From contig CAJIZU010000080.1 in NCBI GenBank assembly GCA_905181925.1, forward strand, positions 1 to 34,083: a stretch of DNA of 34,083 bases. The letters run 5' to 3'. Of this stretch, positions 15,272 through 23,386 are shown piece after piece. Position 1 is the first letter of the stretch. Each line of letters begins with the position of its first letter. The DNA is from a gamma proteobacterium HTCC2207. GTDB lineage: Bacteria > Pseudomonadota > Gammaproteobacteria > Pseudomonadales > Porticoccaceae. The position numbers and the translations under genes are program-made. The notes under the pieces are model-generated. The model saw only the letters and a list, made by a program, of their open reading frames with translations, was not told the DNA's origin and made no database searches.

Positions 15272-16495
15272 GTGATAATCGGGATTCCTTCGGAAATCAA
15301 AACCGGTGAGAAACGTGTCGCCTTGGCGCCAGCTAATGTGCAGTCACTGTGCAAAAAAGGTGTAGATATACTGGTTCAATCCGGGGCAGGCGTGTCGGCA
15401 GGCTATCCTGATGCTGAGTATATTAACGCCGGTGCAACGCTTGTGGACAGTCGAGAAAAGATATTTTCTGACGCTGAAATAGTCCTACAAGTTCAGAGTT
15501 TCGGTGCAAATAACGAAAATAGTGATTCAGATTTAAAATTGCTCCGACAGGGACAACTTGTCATTGGCATGATGGATCCTCTTGCTGCGCCGCAGGCAGC
15601 ACAAACAGTTGCTTCTACCGGAGCGACGGCCATAGCCTTGGAATTAGTGCCGCGCATTAGTCGGGCTCAAAGTATGGATGTTCTTTCATCTATGGCTACC
15701 TTGGCAGGTTATAAATCGGTACTAATGGGTGCATCTGCTTCTCCGCGAATATTTCCGATGCTAATGACCGCGGCTGGGACATTACAGCCGGCTCGGGTGT
15801 TGATTATGGGTGTTGGTGTCGCAGGGCTGCAAGCCTGTGCAACGGCAAAGAGACTGGGTGCTGTGGTTGAGGCCTATGATGTTCGACCTGCAGCACGTGA
15901 ACAAATTATTTCAGTAGGCGCTAAGCCCGTTGAGTTGGATCTCGATACAGGTGAGTCGGAGGGAGAGGGTGGTTACGCCAAAGAGCAGGGCGATGACTTT
16001 TTGCGAAGACAGCGTGAGCAGATGACAGCGGTGGTAGCGGTGCAAGATATAATTATAACTACAGCAGCTATACCTGGGGCAAAATCGCCGATACTGGTCA
16101 CCGAGGATATGGTCAAAGCAATGAAGCCGGGTGCTGTGATTGTTGACTTAGCAGCAGAGCGCGGAGGCAACTGTGATTTGACTCAACAGGGTAAAACGAT
16201 CATGGCACATGGCGTCACCATCATTGGCCCAGAGAACGTTCCCTCCGAACTGGCATACCATGCGAGCCAGATGTATGGGAAAAACATGCAAACGCTGTTG
16301 GAACTGATTCTTGATGACAACGGTAATCTACACCTTAATTTCGATGACGAAATCGTAGCCGGAACAGTCGTGGCTCACCAAAACGATGTGCCACACGCAC
16401 ACATGAGAAAACTACTCGGCTTAAGCGAAATCAGTGTAGCGGGAACTCCAGAGCAAGAAAAGGCTGAAGACACTCCAACGACCGACCAAAAATAA
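15272..16495 (+). CDS. pntAA: NAD(P) transhydrogenase subunit alpha part 1 (soluble NAD(H)-binding domain I)
   Basis: A 407-residue homologue of domain I of proton-translocating transhydrogenase, which binds NAD(H) and exchanges hydride with NADP(H) on PntB. The alanine dehydrogenase/PNT N-terminal domain begins IIGIPSEIKTGEKRVAL; the Rossmann motif MGVGVAGLQACATAKRLGA (about 179-197) is followed by YDVRPAAREQ. It starts with GTG 15272, preceded by AGGAG at six to seven bases. It ends before the membrane helices, so this is the split three-subunit enzyme (as in Rhodospirillum), not the fused E. coli PntA. The tail is acidic and Thr/Gln-rich. First gene of pntAA-pntAB-pntB; 12 bases to the next start. 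Confidence 0.95.
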   Translation: MIIGIPSEIKTGEKRVALAPANVQSLCKKGVDILVQSGAGVSAGYPDAEYINAGATLVDSREKIFSDAEIVLQVQSFGANNENSDSDLKLLRQGQLVIGMMDPLAAPQAAQTVASTGATAIALELVPRISRAQSMDVLSSMATLAGYKSVLMGASASPRIFPMLMTAAGTLQPARVLIMGVGVAGLQACATAKRLGAVVEAYDVRPAAREQIISVGAKPVELDLDTGESEGEGGYAKEQGDDFLRRQREQMTAVVAVQDIIITTAAIPGAKSPILVTEDMVKAMKPGAVIVDLAAERGGNCDLTQQGKTIMAHGVTIIGPENVPSELAYHASQMYGKNMQTLLELILDDNGNLHLNFDDEIVAGTVVAHQNDVPHAHMRKLLGLSEISVAGTPEQEKAEDTPTTDQK

Positions 16496-16507
16496 GGGAA
16501 ATCATCT

Positions 16508-16789
16508 ATGGAAATCTTAATTTTACTGTTAGCGCTATTTGTCCTCGCCCTTTTTCTTGGTGTCGAACTGATTACGAAAGTTCCACCCACATTGCATACT
16601 CCTTTAATGTCGGGAACCAACGCGGTATCTGGTATTACCCTGGTAGGCGCTTTGCTGGCTGCAGGTACTGATAGCTCCCCCGCACTGGTTAACTGGCTCG
16701 GTTTTACGGCTGTCACACTTGCCACGATTAATGTTGTTGGTGGGTACTTGGTGACTAATCGTATGCTTGCTATGTTTAAAAGGAAATAG
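16508..16789 (+). CDS. pntAB: NAD(P) transhydrogenase subunit alpha part 2 (membrane)
   Basis: A 93-residue hydrophobic protein with three predicted membrane helices (about 2-22, 38-58, 63-85), corresponding to the C-terminal membrane segment of E. coli PntA. The motif TKVPPTLHTPLMSGTNAVSGIT is the family signature. It forms part of the proton channel with PntB. AGGGAAA lies upstream of its ATG, and pntB starts four bases after its stop, with the GGAAA of the pntAB end serving as pntB ribosome binding site. Confidence 0.95.
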   Translation: MEILILLLALFVLALFLGVELITKVPPTLHTPLMSGTNAVSGITLVGALLAAGTDSSPALVNWLGFTAVTLATINVVGGYLVTNRMLAMFKRK

Positions 16790-16792
16790 ACG

Positions 16793-18238
16793 ATGAATCC
16801 AAATTTAATCAACTTTATTTATTTAGTGGCGGCAATTCTGTTCATTCTTGGCATTAAAGGTCTCACAAAACCAAAAACAGCAGTTCGAGGAAATATGCTG
16901 TCTGCATTGGGCATGTTGGTCGCAGTGGTCGTTACTCTAATAAATATAAATGATGTCGACTTTACCTACGTTATTGCCGGAGTCATTGTTGGCGGTATTA
17001 TTGGAGGTGTGATGGCATTAAAAGTACAGATGACTTCAATGCCACAAATGGTTGCGTTACTTAATGGTTTTGGTGGTGGGGCCTCTCTAACAATTGCACT
17101 GGCAGAATATGCAACTCGAGTTGGAATGGCACCGTCGTCTCTGGCTAACTTTTTCGATCCAGTTGTCGTTTCCAGCAATGCCTTCGGCGACGGATTGGTC
17201 GGTACTATTGCGATTTTATCGATCGGGCTTACGGTACTCATTGGGGCGGTAACCTTAACCGGTAGCTTAGTTGCCTTTGGAAAACTTCAAGAATTAATCA
17301 AGAAAAGTCGTGGTCTCCCTGGTGGCCCTATTGGCAATGGCCTCATGTTGGCCGGTGCGCTATTTTCGGTCTATCTCTTAGTTAATAATCCTGGTGATGT
17401 TGCCGCTATGGGTGCTATTTTATCGCTAGCTCTCTTATTAGGGCTATTCTTGGTGATGCCTATTGGCGGCGCAGATATGCCAGTGGTTATTGCGTTATTA
17501 AACTCTTACTCAGGCATTGCAGCGGCCCTAGCCGGCTTTATTCTGGGCAATACAGTACTTATTGTTGCCGGCTCTTTGGTGGGTACTTCTGGCCTTATTT
17601 TGACACAAATAATGTGTATTGCTATGAATCGGTCACTGGCTAATGTGTTGTTTGGCAAGATGGCTGCCGGTGGTGAAGAGATAGATGCCGATGAAATTTA
17701 TGCTGGGAAAGTGAAGAGTGCGCAACCAGATGAAGTAGCAATGATGCTCGAAACGGCTCAGCGGGTTGTTATTGTGCCTGGCTTCGGAATGGCAATGGCA
17801 CAGGCTCAGCATGCTGTGCGTGAGTTGGCAAATGCTCTTGAGAAAAATGGTACTGAGGTTGAGTACGGTATTCATCCGGTTGCAGGTCGTATGCCTGGCC
17901 ATATGAATGTATTGCTTGCGGAAGCAGAGGTTCCCTATGATAAGTTGGTCGAGATGGATCGAATCAACCCAACCTTTGAGGACACCGATGTAGTTATTGT
18001 CATTGGTGCAAATGATGTAACTAATCCCATGGCGAGAGATTCTGAAGGTAGCCCAATTTATGGCATGCCTATTTTGAATGTTGATAAGGCTAAAAATGTC
18101 GTGGTTATCAAACGCTCTCTGAGTCCAGGGTTTGCAGGTTTGCCTAATCCGCTTTTTGCGATGGACCACACTATTATGGTTTACGGTGATGGCAAGAAAG
18201 CAGTTGTGGAAATGACAACAGCACTCAATCAAGCCTAA
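16793..18238 (+). CDS. pntB: NAD(P) transhydrogenase subunit beta
   Basis: A 481-residue protein with about eight to nine membrane helices (residues 5-275) carrying the rest of the proton channel. The soluble NADP(H)-binding domain III (about 300-481) contains VVIVPGFGMAMAQAQHAV, GIHPVAGRMPGHMNVLLAEA and the C-terminal IVIGANDVTNP and KRSLSPGFAGLPNPLF blocks. Full length for PntB (E. coli 462). It uses the proton gradient to drive NADPH formation from NADH. Last gene of the operon, followed by a strong hairpin at 18253-18285. Confidence 0.97.
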   Translation: MNPNLINFIYLVAAILFILGIKGLTKPKTAVRGNMLSALGMLVAVVVTLININDVDFTYVIAGVIVGGIIGGVMALKVQMTSMPQMVALLNGFGGGASLTIALAEYATRVGMAPSSLANFFDPVVVSSNAFGDGLVGTIAILSIGLTVLIGAVTLTGSLVAFGKLQELIKKSRGLPGGPIGNGLMLAGALFSVYLLVNNPGDVAAMGAILSLALLLGLFLVMPIGGADMPVVIALLNSYSGIAAALAGFILGNTVLIVAGSLVGTSGLILTQIMCIAMNRSLANVLFGKMAAGGEEIDADEIYAGKVKSAQPDEVAMMLETAQRVVIVPGFGMAMAQAQHAVRELANALEKNGTEVEYGIHPVAGRMPGHMNVLLAEAEVPYDKLVEMDRINPTFEDTDVVIVIGANDVTNPMARDSEGSPIYGMPILNVDKAKNVVVIKRSLSPGFAGLPNPLFAMDHTIMVYGDGKKAVVEMTTALNQA

Positions 18239-18252
18239 GTTGTTATGGAAAA

Positions 18253-18285
18253 TTAGCCAGCTCTGTTCTATGCAGAGCTGGCTAA
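18253..18285 (+). terminator. Hairpin after pntB (probable terminator)
   Basis: TTAGCCAGCTCTG (18253-18265), loop TTCTATG, CAGAGCTGGCTAA (18273-18285): a perfect 13-base-pair stem 14 bases after the pntB stop. The downstream sequence is AT-rich but lacks a solid T-run, so it may act more as an mRNA 3' stabiliser or be a less efficient terminator. Confidence 0.7.
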
Positions 18286-18473
18286 CATAAATTCTAATTT
18301 ATCAGTAATTCATTAAACTTTAGTAATCTACCTCGGTAAAACCTCAACCTAATTCAAGATTATAGGTTTCTGATAGATCGCCAAAAAACACTATGCCTCC
18401 TACTAAAGTCTAGCCGAGAAATTTATTAATTGTCTCTAAGACTTACCTTTGATGTGCTCATTTTTAAAAGGAC

Positions 18474-18502
18474 ATTGAAATTTGAACATATCACCCCCAA
18501 CT
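18474..18502 (+). promoter_or_regulatory. Sigma-32 heat-shock promoter of clpB
   Basis: ATTGAAA (18474-18480), 13 bases, then CCCCCAACT (18494-18502) closely fit the RpoH consensus CTTGAAA-N13-15-CCCCATNT. Transcription would begin about 30 bases before the clpB ATG at 18542. Position in front of a classic heat-shock gene strengthens the call. Confidence 0.78.
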
Positions 18503-18541
18503 CTTTTAATAGAAGGCGGACTAAATTAAAAAGGCAGTGTT

Positions 18542-21121
18542 ATGCGAGCGGAAAAATTAACCAACCTATTGCAACAAGCTTTTGCTGAGGCGCAGTCGAT
18601 CGCAATTGGGAATGACCAGTCAGCGATTGAAGTTGTGCATGTATTGATTGCGCTACTCAACCAGCAGGGGGGAAGTGTAAGACCGATTCTAAATCGAGCT
18701 GGGTTTGATGTGAATGGGCTTCAGCAGCAACTAAATAAGCACATGGACAATTTTCCTAAAGTCAGTTCACCGACGGGCGAAGTCAATATCAGCCAAGAAC
18801 TTGGTCGTTTAATGAACTTGGCGGATCGCGCCGCACAAAAAAATAATGATCAATACATGTCCAGTGAAATTTTACTGCAAACATTGTTACAAGACACGGG
18901 GCAGATAGGAAAAATGCTCAATAAGTTTGGTGACTCTAAAGCGGCGATCGCCGGAATAGTTAGCATACGTGGGGGGGATACAGTGAATGATCCAGACGCA
19001 GAAGGTCAGCGCGAAGCACTGGATAAATACACCATCGATCTGACTGAAAGTGCTGAGCAGGGGAAGCTCGACCCTGTTATCGGTCGAGATGATGAGATTC
19101 GTCGAACGATTCAGGTTTTACAGCGGCGTACAAAAAATAATCCCGTATTGATTGGTGAGCCTGGTGTTGGTAAAACGGCGATTGTTGAGGGTCTTGCTCA
19201 GCGTATTATCAACGGGGAAGTGCCGGAGGGCTTAAAAAATAAACGAGTGTTGACGTTAGATTTGGGTGCACTGCTAGCTGGCGCTAAATTTCGTGGTGAC
19301 TTCGAAGAGCGATTGAAAGCAGTACTTAAAGATCTTTTTAAGCAAGAGGGTCAAGTTATTTTATTTATCGATGAGCTTCATACTATGGTAGGTGCAGGTA
19401 AAGCTGAAGGCTCTCTTGATGCGGGCAATATGCTAAAACCCGCTCTGGCGCGTGGCGAACTGCATTGTGTTGGTGCAACTACTTTGGATGAATACCGTAA
19501 CTTTATTGAGAAAGATGCCGCTCTTGAACGGCGATTTCAGAAGGTCCTCGTCGAGGAGCCTAATGAAGAGGACACTATTGCTATATTGAGGGGTTTAAAG
19601 GAACGCTATGAGGTGCATCATGGTGTTGAGATTACAGACAGTGCAATTTTAGCAGCGGCACGACTGTCTGCGCGCTACATTACCGATCGTCAGTTACCGG
19701 ACAAAGCCATAGATTTAGTCGATGAGGCCGGTAGTCGTATTCGTATGGAAATAGACTCAAAGCCTGAGGTGATGGACAGGTTAGAGCGACGTTTGATTCA
19801 ATTAAAAATCGAACGTGAAGCGATGAGAAAAGAGACCGATACAGCAGTCAAGAAGCGACAAAAAAAGCTTCAAGAGGACATTGGTAATTTAGAAAAAGAG
19901 TATGCCGATCTTGAGCAAATTTGGATGGCTGAAAAAGCGTCTATGCAGGGAGCGACTCACATCAAGAGTGAGATCGAACAGGCTAAATCTGATTTGGAGA
20001 TTGCCCATCGAGTGGGTAACTTAGAGAAAATGGCGGAAATTCAATACAGTATTATTCCCCAGTTAGAGAAACAATTGGCTGATGCCAGTAGCCATGATGT
20101 AGTGGAGAAACAACTGCTGCGTAATAAAGTCACTGAGGATGAGATTGCCGAGGTCGTCGCTAAGTGGACCGGTATTCCGGTTACAAAAATGCTTGAAGGT
20201 GAGCGAGATAAGCTAATGCGCATGGAGGACGCACTGCATCAGCGAGTGATGGGGCAAAACGAAGCGGTGAAAGCAGTCTCTAATGCGGTACGGCGAGCTC
20301 GTGCTGGCTTAGCGGATCCTAATCGACCTAACGGATCGTTTTTGTTTCTCGGGCCTACTGGCGTCGGTAAAACAGAGCTCTGCAAGTCATTAGCTGAATT
20401 TCTGTTCGATAGTGAAGATGCAATTATTCGGATCGATATGTCAGAGTTTATGGAAAAACATTCGGTAGCAAGACTGATAGGAGCTCCTCCGGGCTATGTA
20501 GGTTATGAGGAGGGTGGATACCTGACAGAGGCAGTCCGTCGCAAGCCTTACTCTGTTATTCTCCTAGATGAGGTCGAAAAGGCTCACAGTGATGTTTTTA
20601 ACGTGCTTTTGCAGGTACTTGATGATGGACGACTGACAGATGGCCAGGGTCGTACTGTGGACTTTAAAAATACAGTGATCGTTATGACGTCTAACCTTGG
20701 ATCAGATGTTATTCAGCTACTTTCTGGTGAAGACAATTATGAGGTGATGAAGTCGGCAGTGATGGATGTAGTAACCATGAACTTTAGACCTGAATTTATC
20801 AATCGAATTGATGAGTCGGTAGTTTTTCATCCGCTGGATAAAACTGAATTGCGCGGTATCGCTAGCGTTCAATTGGCGTTGTTGCAAAGACGTTTGGCAG
20901 ACCATGATTTAAGCTTGAGTATTGATGATGAGCTACTTAATCAAATAATGGAGATCGGGTTTGACCCCGTCTATGGCGCTAGACCCCTGAAGCGGGCACT
21001 TCAGCAGCTGGTTGAAAATCCATTAGCGGAGGCTATTTTGTCAGGAGCATTCTCCCCCGGAAGTTGTATTATCGGAAGTTTGCAGGACGGAGTTACTGTA
21101 TTTCTAGAGGATCAGAGATAA
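18542..21121 (+). CDS. clpB: ATP-dependent disaggregase chaperone ClpB
   Basis: An 859-residue Hsp100 disaggregase (E. coli 857) that threads aggregated proteins through a hexamer, together with DnaK. Domain order: Clp N-domain (1-145), AAA1 with Walker A GEPGVGKT (205-212), a charged coiled-coil M-domain (about 405-530, e.g. the run around [17 protein letters not shown]) that distinguishes ClpB from ClpA, and AAA2 with GPTGVGKT (604-611), followed by the D2-small domain. The [11 protein letters not shown] pore loop is present. A sigma-32 promoter lies directly upstream. A run of seven G (18971-18977) sits in the coding region without disturbing the frame. The 3' end overlaps the convergent LuxR-type gene by 10 bases. 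Confidence 0.98.
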   Translation: MRAEKLTNLLQQAFAEAQSIAIGNDQSAIEVVHVLIALLNQQGGSVRPILNRAGFDVNGLQQQLNKHMDNFPKVSSPTGEVNISQELGRLMNLADRAAQKNNDQYMSSEILLQTLLQDTGQIGKMLNKFGDSKAAIAGIVSIRGGDTVNDPDAEGQREALDKYTIDLTESAEQGKLDPVIGRDDEIRRTIQVLQRRTKNNPVLIGEPGVGKTAIVEGLAQRIINGEVPEGLKNKRVLTLDLGALLAGAKFRGDFEERLKAVLKDLFKQEGQVILFIDELHTMVGAGKAEGSLDAGNMLKPALARGELHCVGATTLDEYRNFIEKDAALERRFQKVLVEEPNEEDTIAILRGLKERYEVHHGVEITDSAILAAARLSARYITDRQLPDKAIDLVDEAGSRIRMEIDSKPEVMDRLERRLIQLKIEREAMRKETDTAVKKRQKKLQEDIGNLEKEYADLEQIWMAEKASMQGATHIKSEIEQAKSDLEIAHRVGNLEKMAEIQYSIIPQLEKQLADASSHDVVEKQLLRNKVTEDEIAEVVAKWTGIPVTKMLEGERDKLMRMEDALHQRVMGQNEAVKAVSNAVRRARAGLADPNRPNGSFLFLGPTGVGKTELCKSLAEFLFDSEDAIIRIDMSEFMEKHSVARLIGAPPGYVGYEEGGYLTEAVRRKPYSVILLDEVEKAHSDVFNVLLQVLDDGRLTDGQGRTVDFKNTVIVMTSNLGSDVIQLLSGEDNYEVMKSAVMDVVTMNFRPEFINRIDESVVFHPLDKTELRGIASVQLALLQRRLADHDLSLSIDDELLNQIMEIGFDPVYGARPLKRALQQLVENPLAEAILSGAFSPGSCIIGSLQDGVTVFLEDQR

Positions 21122-21939
21122 CCTACCAGAGGGTCTCCTCCCTCATAGTTGGTTAGACTGGCCAAAGAATCAATGAACAGATAAAACAGCTCCGCCTGCG
21201 AAGACACATCTAGCTTGGCGTAACTATTTTTACGATGCAATTTGACGGTCTCTGGTGAGATACCCAGGCGCTCGGCAATCGATTTGGTTGAGTGTCCGTG
21301 CAAAAAAAGCTGTACAACTTGAGTCTCACGGTCGGTGAGATAGGCGGTGCCAAAACACTTTAGCGCACTGTCTAATTGGCCAGGAAGCTGACTGACCTGA
21401 TTGGAAGAGCTTTTTTCTTTACTAGACCATTGTAAATTACAAATACTTTCAATGATGGGTGTAATATCTTCAAGTATGGCAAGTTGACTACGGTTAAACC
21501 GTTGCACCAGGCCTAGCCGCCCCAGAGATATATTTATAAACTGTTTATTGTCCAGATGAACAATGTAGCCAATCTCATCTTTAATTTTTGTGAACTTAAA
21601 GTAGCTGCGGTAATACTCTGTTTTCTTGAATCCTTCAGGCGCCAGATTACTAAGCCTATAAAGTCCGCCAATACCTGTATCGATGGCAGCGCGATAGAAC
21701 GGATCTAGCAAGAATGCGCCGTTCACAAAACCTTCAATTTGACTTTCTCGTTGCAATGGTGGCATGTCGTTATAGTGTACCTGAGGCTTTTCTCCCCCCT
21801 GATAATGAACAATCACTGCATTATCAAACGGTACAAGCGTTTTTAGCATACTCACTAGGAGCGACGGCATGCGCTCTCCACCTAGCTCCGGCAGTATAGC
21901 GGCAAAATGAAGACTAAAAGTGGCGAGATGAGATGTCAT
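21112..21939 (-). CDS. LuxR-family transcriptional regulator (solo, non-canonical sensor domain)
   Basis: A 275-residue regulator. The C-terminal ~65 residues are a LuxR/GerE helix-turn-helix: [43 protein letters not shown], with the usual E, G, I-A, TVK-H and KL positions. The N-terminal ~180 residues lack the conserved Trp/Tyr/Asp set of acyl-homoserine-lactone receptors. Instead they show [12 protein letters not shown] and [18 protein letters not shown], a pattern seen in a group of proteobacterial LuxR proteins with PAS/GAF-like sensors of unknown ligand. No receiver domain, signal peptide or luxI gene is seen. It converges with clpB and is divergent from the cytochrome oxidase operon, whose regulator it might be (inference only). 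Confidence 0.82.
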   Translation of the reverse strand: MTSHLATFSLHFAAILPELGGERMPSLLVSMLKTLVPFDNAVIVHYQGGEKPQVHYNDMPPLQRESQIEGFVNGAFLLDPFYRAAIDTGIGGLYRLSNLAPEGFKKTEYYRSYFKFTKIKDEIGYIVHLDNKQFINISLGRLGLVQRFNRSQLAILEDITPIIESICNLQWSSKEKSSSNQVSQLPGQLDSALKCFGTAYLTDRETQVVQLFLHGHSTKSIAERLGISPETVKLHRKNSYAKLDVSSQAELFYLFIDSLASLTNYEGGDPLVGYL

Positions 21940-22252
21940 ATTGGCATAGTAAAGTTCTAACCGAATGTTCGCAAATAATACTTAACAACACGGACTCATA
22001 ACATAGTATTTCGTGGTACAGACAGTTCTCCCCCCCCCCCTAAGTTAGGCTCCTCGATAAGCTTTCAGCAGAATTTTTCCTGTGTGCTAGACTCAAAGAA
22101 GAGTTTAAAAATAATTATATATTGGCGACTAAGGTCTCAATTCACAGAGTGCTCCAAAAAGGCTCTGAATATTTAGTGTGGACTAGTAGCTCGTCTTTTT
22201 GGCAAAGTGCCAATATAAGGCACCTGCCCTTTGTAACAGGGGTCCAATCAAT
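21940..22252. other. Divergent control region between the LuxR-type gene and the caa3 oxidase operon
   Basis: These 313 bases contain the C11 tract, an AT-rich stretch at 22102-22123 that could hold a -10 element for the oxidase operon, a perfect small hairpin TTGGCA (22199-22204) / TGCCAA (22208-22213), and CCCT (22227-22230), which can pair with the AGGG (22238-22241) ribosome binding site of coxB. No clear -35/-10 pair or known operator could be assigned. Confidence 0.45.
22030..22040. repeat. Poly-C homopolymer (11 bases)
   Basis: Eleven consecutive C (G on the minus strand) lie 90 bases upstream of the LuxR-type gene and about 210 bases upstream of coxB. No other homopolymer of this kind is seen in the window. 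Such tracts slip during replication and can alter promoter spacing. Confidence 0.8.
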
Positions 22253-23383
22253 ATGACTTTTGCAGTTATTTTGGTCGCTATTGTTATTGCTTCAGTATTA
22301 TTCCATTTCTTAAGTCCATGGCAAGCAACGCCACTGGCATCGAATTGGGGTTCGATCGATACAACCATCACTATTACCTTGGTTATTACCGGTATTTTCT
22401 TTGTCGCTATTGTTATTTTCATGGCGTACTGCGTGTACAAATATCAAGAGGATCCGAACCGTAAGTCGGAGTACAAGCCTGAAAATAAAAAACTTGAATG
22501 GTGGTTAATTGGTATCACCACTGTGGCCATCTGTGGGCTACTTGCCCCAGGGCTAGTGGTTTACAATGACTTTGTTCACGTCCCGTCAAATGCCGTAGAG
22601 TTTGAAGCGGTCGGTGAGCAGTGGCGATGGAGCTATAGGTTGCCAGGAACTGATGAAAAGTTTGGTCGCAGTAGTGTTAGTCGAATGGATGAAATCAATA
22701 CTTTTGGTCTTGATCCTGATGACGCCGACGGGCAAGACGATATTTTAGTGGCGGGTAATCAAATGCACCTTTTGGTTAATCAACCGACCAAAGTTCTTCT
22801 CCGGTCTAAAGATGTTTTGCACGATTTTTATGTCCCTCAATTTAGGGCCAAGATGGATCTTATCCCGGGCCAGATTACTTATTTTTGGTTTACACCCACG
22901 GTGCCAGGAACCTTTGAGATTCTTTGTGCTGAATACTGCGGTATTGGCCATTACAACATGCGCGGCGAAATTATTGTCGATACTGCCTCTGACTACCAGG
23001 AATGGCTATCAGAGCAGATAACCTTTGCACAGGTACTCACTGGAGGCACGGTTGAAGGGCTAGTAGAGCAGGGGCAGCTTTTAGCCTCGAGCCGTGGCTG
23101 TCTTGCCTGTCATAGTGTCAATGGCGGCCCGAGTTTAGGCCCGGGATGGCTAGACTTATTTGGTAGCCAAGAGAGTCTTATTGATGGCAGTCAGGTCTTG
23201 GTCGATGCCGATTACCTTATTGAATCTATTATCGATCCGGCGGTGAAAATTGTCGCGGGATATCCACCGGTAATGGTTGCCTACCAGTTTAGCGATGAGC
23301 AATTGGACAGCCTAGTTGCTTATATTGAGTCGCTGTCTACAGAGAGCGCTGACTCACCCCCTAAACCGATAGCTGAGGATTAA
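22253..23383 (+). CDS. coxB: Cytochrome c oxidase subunit II with fused C-terminal cytochrome c (caa3 type)
   Basis: A 376-residue subunit II. Two N-terminal membrane helices (about 5-22 and 40-62, plus a third hydrophobic stretch at about 82-102) anchor a periplasmic cupredoxin domain with the dinuclear CuA site CAEYCGIGHYNM (C225, C229, H233, M236). A mono-haem cytochrome c domain follows: CLACH at 283-287 and a candidate distal Met in PPVMVAYQF. It transfers electrons from cytochrome c to subunit I. Start: an in-frame TTG at 22199 exists, but ATG 22253 is behind AGGGG and gives a normal N-terminus. First gene of a five-gene oxidase operon; no assembly factor (CtaG/Cox11, Sco, haem A synthase) lies within it. 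Confidence 0.93.
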   Translation: MTFAVILVAIVIASVLFHFLSPWQATPLASNWGSIDTTITITLVITGIFFVAIVIFMAYCVYKYQEDPNRKSEYKPENKKLEWWLIGITTVAICGLLAPGLVVYNDFVHVPSNAVEFEAVGEQWRWSYRLPGTDEKFGRSSVSRMDEINTFGLDPDDADGQDDILVAGNQMHLLVNQPTKVLLRSKDVLHDFYVPQFRAKMDLIPGQITYFWFTPTVPGTFEILCAEYCGIGHYNMRGEIIVDTASDYQEWLSEQITFAQVLTGGTVEGLVEQGQLLASSRGCLACHSVNGGPSLGPGWLDLFGSQESLIDGSQVLVDADYLIESIIDPAVKIVAGYPPVMVAYQFSDEQLDSLVAYIESLSTESADSPPKPIAED

Positions 23384-23386
23384 CAC

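Larger units (their letters stand above)
18239..18541 (+). other. pntB-clpB intergenic region
   Basis: These 303 bases hold the pntB hairpin at the left end and the clpB heat-shock promoter at the right end. The ~190 bases between them are AT-rich with no ORF or further structure that I can support. Confidence 0.6.

Noticed and set aside
17633-18232. 199-codon ORF on the minus strand inside pntB
   Set aside because: Antisense shadow of a well-conserved gene; the translation is His/Cys/Asn-rich and resembles nothing.
18971-18977. G7 run in clpB as a phase-variable frameshift site
   Set aside because: It encodes RGGD in the expected place, the frame is intact, and seven G is too short to propose programmed slippage.
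22199-22252. TTG-initiated N-terminal extension of coxB
   Set aside because: The 18 extra residues (Cys/Pro-rich, no signal-like character) are unlike subunit II, and ATG 22253 has a proper AGGGG site.
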